Assembly (NCBI GenBank): GCA_017554835.1
Contig: JAFZHO010000118.1
Coordinates: 1-8,442 of the forward strand
Source: Clostridia bacterium
GTDB lineage: Bacteria; Bacillota; Clostridia; Oscillospirales; RGIG7773
Direction of reading: 5' to 3'
DNA: 8,442 bases
In this document: positions 5,573 through 8,442 of the stretch, one piece after another
Numbering within the stretch: the first letter of the stretch is position 1
How the letters are laid out: each line of letters starts with the position of its first letter
Program-made: the position numbers and the translations under genes
The notes under the pieces: model-generated
Database searches by the model: none
The model's input: only the letters and a program-made list of their open reading frames with translations
What the model was told of the DNA's origin: nothing

Positions 5573-6331
5573 ATGAAAAAAATGACAAAAATTATTGCTG
5601 CGGTAATGGCACTTGTTCTTTTAGTTTCAATTACTGCATGCGGAAAATCAGGCCTAACTCTTGAAGACATTAAAGCAGACGGCAAACTTATCGTTGCAAC
5701 AAACTCTGAGTTCCCACCATTTGAATATAAAGATGGCGACGCTGTTGTTGGTTTCGATATGGACCTTTGTGCTTACATTGCTAAAGAAATCGGCGTAACA
5801 ATGGAAGTTTTAGATATCGCTTTTGAAGACGTTATCGCAAATATCCAGTCCGGTTCTGCTCATATCGGTGCAGCAGGTATGACCGTTAAACCAGATAGAC
5901 TTCAGAACGTTGACTTCTCAGATACTTACTTCAAAGCAAGCCAGGTTATCATCCTTAAAGAAGATGCTGCTTTTACTGCAACTTCTGAACTTAAAAATAT
6001 GAATATCGGTGTTCAGGACGGAACAACAGGCGCTGACTATGTTCGCGAAAACATTAAAGAGCCAATGGGCTTTGCAAGCGGTGCTCTAGCAATCGAAGCT
6101 ATGAAAGCAGGTCAGATTGACTGCGTTATCATCGATAACTACCCAGCAATCGAATTCGTTAAAAAGAACCCAGGCCTAAAAGTTTATGAAACTCCACTTA
6201 CTGTTGAAGAATATGCTATCGCTATTCCTAAAAACTCACCGGAGTTAGTTGAAGTTATCAATAAAGTTATCAAAGACCTAACTGCAAACGGCGAATTTGA
6301 TAAACTTCTTGAAAAATACGAACTTAAATAA
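5573..6331 (+). CDS. Polar amino-acid ABC transporter substrate-binding lipoprotein
   Basis: A 252-residue periplasmic-binding-type protein (SBP_bac_3 family) anchored to the outer face of the membrane. It delivers a polar amino acid to the permease encoded next. Residues 1-22 are a lipoprotein signal peptide with lipobox ITAC and lipidated Cys23. The mature part has the family landmarks SEFPPFEY (45-52), GFDMDL (60-65), GMTVKPDR with Arg109 (the usual carboxylate ligand), DFSDTYF, VQDGTTG (147-153), and Asp188 in IIDNYPA (the usual amino-group ligand). ATG 5573 is chosen because GGGAGGA (5559-5565) is 7 bases upstream; the longer frame from 5522 would begin inside the promoter. Codons look unusually biased towards a few forms such as GTT, ATC and CCA, consistent with high expression. 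The exact substrate (glutamine, arginine, cystine or other) cannot be read from sequence. Confidence 0.95.
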   Translation: MKKMTKIIAAVMALVLLVSITACGKSGLTLEDIKADGKLIVATNSEFPPFEYKDGDAVVGFDMDLCAYIAKEIGVTMEVLDIAFEDVIANIQSGSAHIGAAGMTVKPDRLQNVDFSDTYFKASQVIILKEDAAFTATSELKNMNIGVQDGTTGADYVRENIKEPMGFASGALAIEAMKAGQIDCVIIDNYPAIEFVKKNPGLKVYETPLTVEEYAIAIPKNSPELVEVINKVIKDLTANGEFDKLLEKYELK

Positions 6332-6343
6332 TAATTAAAGATT

Positions 6344-6375
6344 AAATGCCGCTAAGATTAATCTTTGCGGCATTT
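6344..6375 (+). terminator. Intercistronic hairpin, likely partial terminator or mRNA stabiliser
   Basis: AAATGCCGC (6344-6352) pairs with GCGGCATTT (6367-6375), with an inner AAGAT/ATCTT stem after one T-T mismatch. It lies between the binding-protein stop and the permease Shine-Dalgarno, and only an interrupted T tract (TTTATTATTTG) follows. In ABC operons such hairpins let the binding protein be made in excess over the membrane subunits; that role is inferred here. Confidence 0.75.
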
Positions 6376-6396
6376 ATTATTTGATCGGAGATAATA

Positions 6397-7116
6397 ATGA
6401 ACATTAATTTTTTGGATTTTTTAGGTCCTATGAAGGATGCTATTTATCTCAATTTCATAAAAAATGACCGTTATATGTATATCGTTGATGGTCTTATCAA
6501 TACCCTTGAGATTACTGCGGTTTCGGTTATAATCGGTGTTATCATCGGTATTATCTGCGCAGTAATAAAGGTTGCAGGAAAACGAGTATATATATGCAAA
6601 CTTTTGGGATACGTAGTAGATTTATATACCACTATTTTCCGTGGAGTTCCCGTTATGGTGCAATATTTGATTGCCTTTATCGGAATTATGCCACTACTTG
6701 GTATCAGATCTTCTTTTGTTACTGCAATTTTCGTATTCGGTATAAACTCAGGCGCATATATATCAGAGAATATAAGAGCCGGAATTGAGGCAGTTGATCA
6801 CGGTCAGGAAGAAGCAGGTCGTTCACTTGGATTTACATATGGCAAAACTATGTTTTTAATCATTCTTCCTCAGGCGATTAAAAATATTCTACCCGCCCTT
6901 GGAAACGAGTTTATCGCTCTTTTAAAAGAGACCTCAATCGCAGGTTATTTCGCAGTAATCGATTTAACAAAAGGCGCGCGTATTATTCAGTCTCAGACCT
7001 ATGACGGAATCGTGCCATATTTCACTATTGCAGGTATTTATCTTGTTTTAGTCGTTATACTCACTCAGCTACTTAATATATTCGAAAGGAGATTGAAGAA
7101 AAGTGATAGAAATTAA
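6397..7116 (+). CDS. Amino-acid ABC transporter permease (HisM/GlnP type)
   Basis: A 239-residue inner-membrane subunit of the importer. It begins its membrane part near residue 28 with DGLINTLEIT, typical of the His/Glu/Gln/Arg permease family. YTTIFRGVPVMVQ follows, then the cytoplasmic EAA loop EEAGRSLGFTYGKTMFLIILPQA (138-160), which docks on the ATPase, and LGNEFIALLKETS. About five hydrophobic segments are visible, and the length is normal. ATG 6397 follows CGGAG (6386-6390) by 6 bases, directly after the intercistronic hairpin. Only one permease gene is present, so the transporter should use a homodimer. It overlaps the next gene by 14 bases. Confidence 0.95.
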   Translation: MNINFLDFLGPMKDAIYLNFIKNDRYMYIVDGLINTLEITAVSVIIGVIIGIICAVIKVAGKRVYICKLLGYVVDLYTTIFRGVPVMVQYLIAFIGIMPLLGIRSSFVTAIFVFGINSGAYISENIRAGIEAVDHGQEEAGRSLGFTYGKTMFLIILPQAIKNILPALGNEFIALLKETSIAGYFAVIDLTKGARIIQSQTYDGIVPYFTIAGIYLVLVVILTQLLNIFERRLKKSDRN

Positions 7117-7825
7117 TAATCTTCAAAAATCCTTTGGTAAAAACAATGTTTTAAAAGGAATCGACCTTAAGATAGAAAAAGGCGAGGTAGTCGTTATTAT
7201 AGGCCCATCAGGAAGCGGAAAAAGCACTCTTTTGAGATGCCTTAACCTTCTCGAAGAGCCAACCGGCGGCGAAATTATCTTTGAGGGAACAAATATAACG
7301 GATAAAAAAGCAAATATAAACCTTCACCGTCAGAAGATGGGAATGGTTTTTCAGCATTTTAATCTTTTCCCTCATTATACGGTTACGGAGAATATAACCC
7401 TTGCCCCCACTAAACTCAAAAAAATTCCAAAAGAAGAAGCAATAGAAAAAGCCAATGAGCTTTTAGAGAAGGTTGACCTTCTTGATAAAGCAGCTGCATA
7501 TCCATCTTCTCTTTCAGGTGGTCAGAAGCAGCGTGTTGCAATAGTTCGTGCACTTGCAATGGAGCCGGACGTTATGCTATTTGACGAACCCACCTCTGCC
7601 CTTGACCCTGAGATGGTTGGCGAGGTTTTGCAGGTTATGAAAGACCTTGCAAAAGAAGGTATGACTATGGTAGTTGTTACTCACGAGATGGGATTTGCAA
7701 AAGAGGTTGGAACAAGAGTTATCTTTATCGACGAGGGTAAAATTCTCGAAGAAAATTCTCCAAAAGAATTTTTCGAAAACCCACAAAACCCAAGACTTCA
7801 GGATTTCCTATCAAAAGTATTATAA
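7103..7825 (+). CDS. glnQ: Amino-acid ABC transporter ATP-binding protein (GlnQ type)
   Basis: A 240-residue ATPase that powers the amino-acid importer on the cytoplasmic face. All nucleotide-binding motifs are intact: Walker A GPSGSGKST (34-42), Q-loop Gln84 in FQHFNLFPHYT, signature LSGGQKQR (137-144), Walker B VMLFDEPTSALDP with Asp161/Glu162, and the switch His194 in VVTHEMGFA. Length and sequence are typical of GlnQ/HisP proteins; the glnQ name reflects the family, not a proven substrate. The start is GTG 7103, backed by AAAGGAGA (7085-7092) 10 bases upstream, and overlaps the permease gene by 14 bases, so translation is probably coupled. A strong terminator follows. Confidence 0.96.
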   Translation: MIEINNLQKSFGKNNVLKGIDLKIEKGEVVVIIGPSGSGKSTLLRCLNLLEEPTGGEIIFEGTNITDKKANINLHRQKMGMVFQHFNLFPHYTVTENITLAPTKLKKIPKEEAIEKANELLEKVDLLDKAAAYPSSLSGGQKQRVAIVRALAMEPDVMLFDEPTSALDPEMVGEVLQVMKDLAKEGMTMVVVTHEMGFAKEVGTRVIFIDEGKILEENSPKEFFENPQNPRLQDFLSKVL

Positions 7826-7834
7826 AAATAAAAC

Positions 7835-7861
7835 CCCTGCGGATTATTCCGCAGGGTTTTT
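7835..7861 (+). terminator. Rho-independent terminator of the amino-acid ABC operon
   Basis: CCCTGCGGA (7835-7843) pairs perfectly with TCCGCAGGG (7848-7856) around a TTAT loop, followed by TTTTT (7857-7861). It starts 10 bases after the ATPase stop. Confidence 0.93.
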
Positions 7862-7862
7862 C

Positions 7863-7891
7863 TTGCAAAAAAATGCCTTTAATAGTATAAT
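7863..7891 (+). promoter_or_regulatory. Sigma-A promoter of azlC
   Basis: TTGCAA (7863-7868) and consensus TATAAT (7886-7891) are 17 bases apart. The -35 box begins one base after the T tract of the preceding terminator. The start would fall near 7898, inside or just at the azlC ribosome binding site, giving a very short leader. Confidence 0.75.
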
Positions 7892-7905
7892 TCAAGAGGA
7901 AAAGA

Positions 7906-8442
7906 GTGATAAAAATGACGAATAATTTTAAATCAGGTCTCAAAGACGGAATCCCCATCGCCCTTGGGTATTTATCCGTTTCTTTTACCTTTGGAATACT
8001 TGCTGCAGCATCAGGACTTGACGCCCCTATTGCAATTTTAATCTCTATGACAAATATGACCTCTGCAGGTCAGCTTGCAGGGCTTAATATTATGATGGCG
8101 GGCGGCGGAGTTATTGAGCTTATACTAAGTCAGCTTGTTATAAATATGCGATATGCCCTTATGTCCATAAGTCTCTCTCAAAAATTCGATTCAAAAACAA
8201 GCCGACTAAAAAAATCTCTTCTCGCTTTTGGAAATACTGATGAGGTTTTTGCAGTTTCAATGAGCAAAAAAGAAGATATAAACGGCAAATACTTTTTCGG
8301 GCTTATGCTTTTGCCCTATATATTTTGGTCCCTTGGAACAATTCTTGGAAGTCTATCCGGAAATATTCTCCCCGAAAGCATCATTTCCGCCCTTTCTATC
8401 GCGTTATACGCAATGTTTATAGCCATAATCATTCCCCCTGCA
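7906..8442 (+). CDS. azlC: AzlC-family branched-chain amino-acid exporter subunit (3' partial)
   Basis: The first 179 residues of an integral membrane protein of the AzlC family (usual length about 230), which with the small AzlD partner exports branched-chain amino acids and their analogues. Family marks are the start GLKDGIPIALGYLSVSFTFG, then MTSAGQLAGL, the conserved NMRYALMS, and TDEVFAVS. Several hydrophobic helices are visible, and the window ends in one (IAIIIPPA). GTG 7906 is preferred because AGAGGA (7895-7900) sits 5 bases upstream; ATG 7915, in the same frame, would have a 14-base spacing but is a real alternative and would shorten the protein by three residues. It has its own promoter after the ABC operon terminator. 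azlD is expected just beyond the window. Confidence 0.92.
   Translation, partial: MIKMTNNFKSGLKDGIPIALGYLSVSFTFGILAAASGLDAPIAILISMTNMTSAGQLAGLNIMMAGGGVIELILSQLVINMRYALMSISLSQKFDSKTSRLKKSLLAFGNTDEVFAVSMSKKEDINGKYFFGLMLLPYIFWSLGTILGSLSGNILPESIISALSIALYAMFIAIIIPPA

Noticed and set aside
7674..7925. 83-residue plus-strand frame across the end of the ATPase gene
   Set aside because: It runs through the terminator and the azlC promoter in a different frame from both real genes, and has no ribosome binding site.
1..8442. CRISPR array, tRNA genes, transposase or integrase
   Set aside because: I saw no regularly spaced repeats, cloverleaf-like sequences, or mobile-element proteins in any reading frame.

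Overview
The window looks like a chromosomal piece of a low-GC Bacillota, most likely a clostridial (gut-type) species. The reasons are the AT-rich composition, strong AGGAGG-type ribosome binding sites, sigma-A promoters with 17-base spacers, short hairpin-plus-T terminators, and HPr kinase/phosphorylase beside a ROK glucokinase. It is gene-dense: no gene-free stretch exceeds about 205 bases, and no tRNA, rRNA, CRISPR array, transposase or integrase is visible.

Layout from left to right. (1) The 3' end of a Cu(I) P1B-type ATPase gene (+) with a heavy-metal-associated domain fused at its C-terminus. That domain has its own Shine-Dalgarno and ATG, so a free CopZ-like chaperone may also be made. 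(2) A small two-gene island: an XRE-family repressor-like gene (+) and an orphan barstar-like gene (-), meeting tail to tail with 3 bases between them. The island is bracketed by two identical 32-bp copies of a terminator in direct orientation. (3) rpmB (ribosomal protein L28, -), divergent from (4) hprK - ROK glucokinase - DUF3810-like membrane metalloprotease (+), a tightly packed or overlapping run behind one near-consensus promoter. (5) A complete polar amino-acid ABC importer operon (+): lipoprotein binding protein, hairpin, permease, ATPase, terminator. (6) The 5' part of azlC (+), a branched-chain amino-acid exporter subunit, with its own promoter packed against the previous terminator.

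How the genes work together. hprK and the glucokinase link carbon catabolite signalling (phosphorylation of HPr on serine) to glucose phosphorylation; the co-transcribed metalloprotease is unexplained. The ABC genes encode one importer, with a hairpin after the binding-protein gene that probably lets the binding protein outnumber the membrane parts. AzlC would work in the opposite direction, as an amino-acid exporter.

The most unusual points are the terminator-flanked XRE/barstar island, which looks like an insertion into what may once have been a shared copA/rpmB bidirectional terminator; the internal start inside the copper ATPase gene; and a perfect palindrome at the XRE promoter. Nothing in the window is clearly a new multi-gene system, and most genes belong to well-known families.
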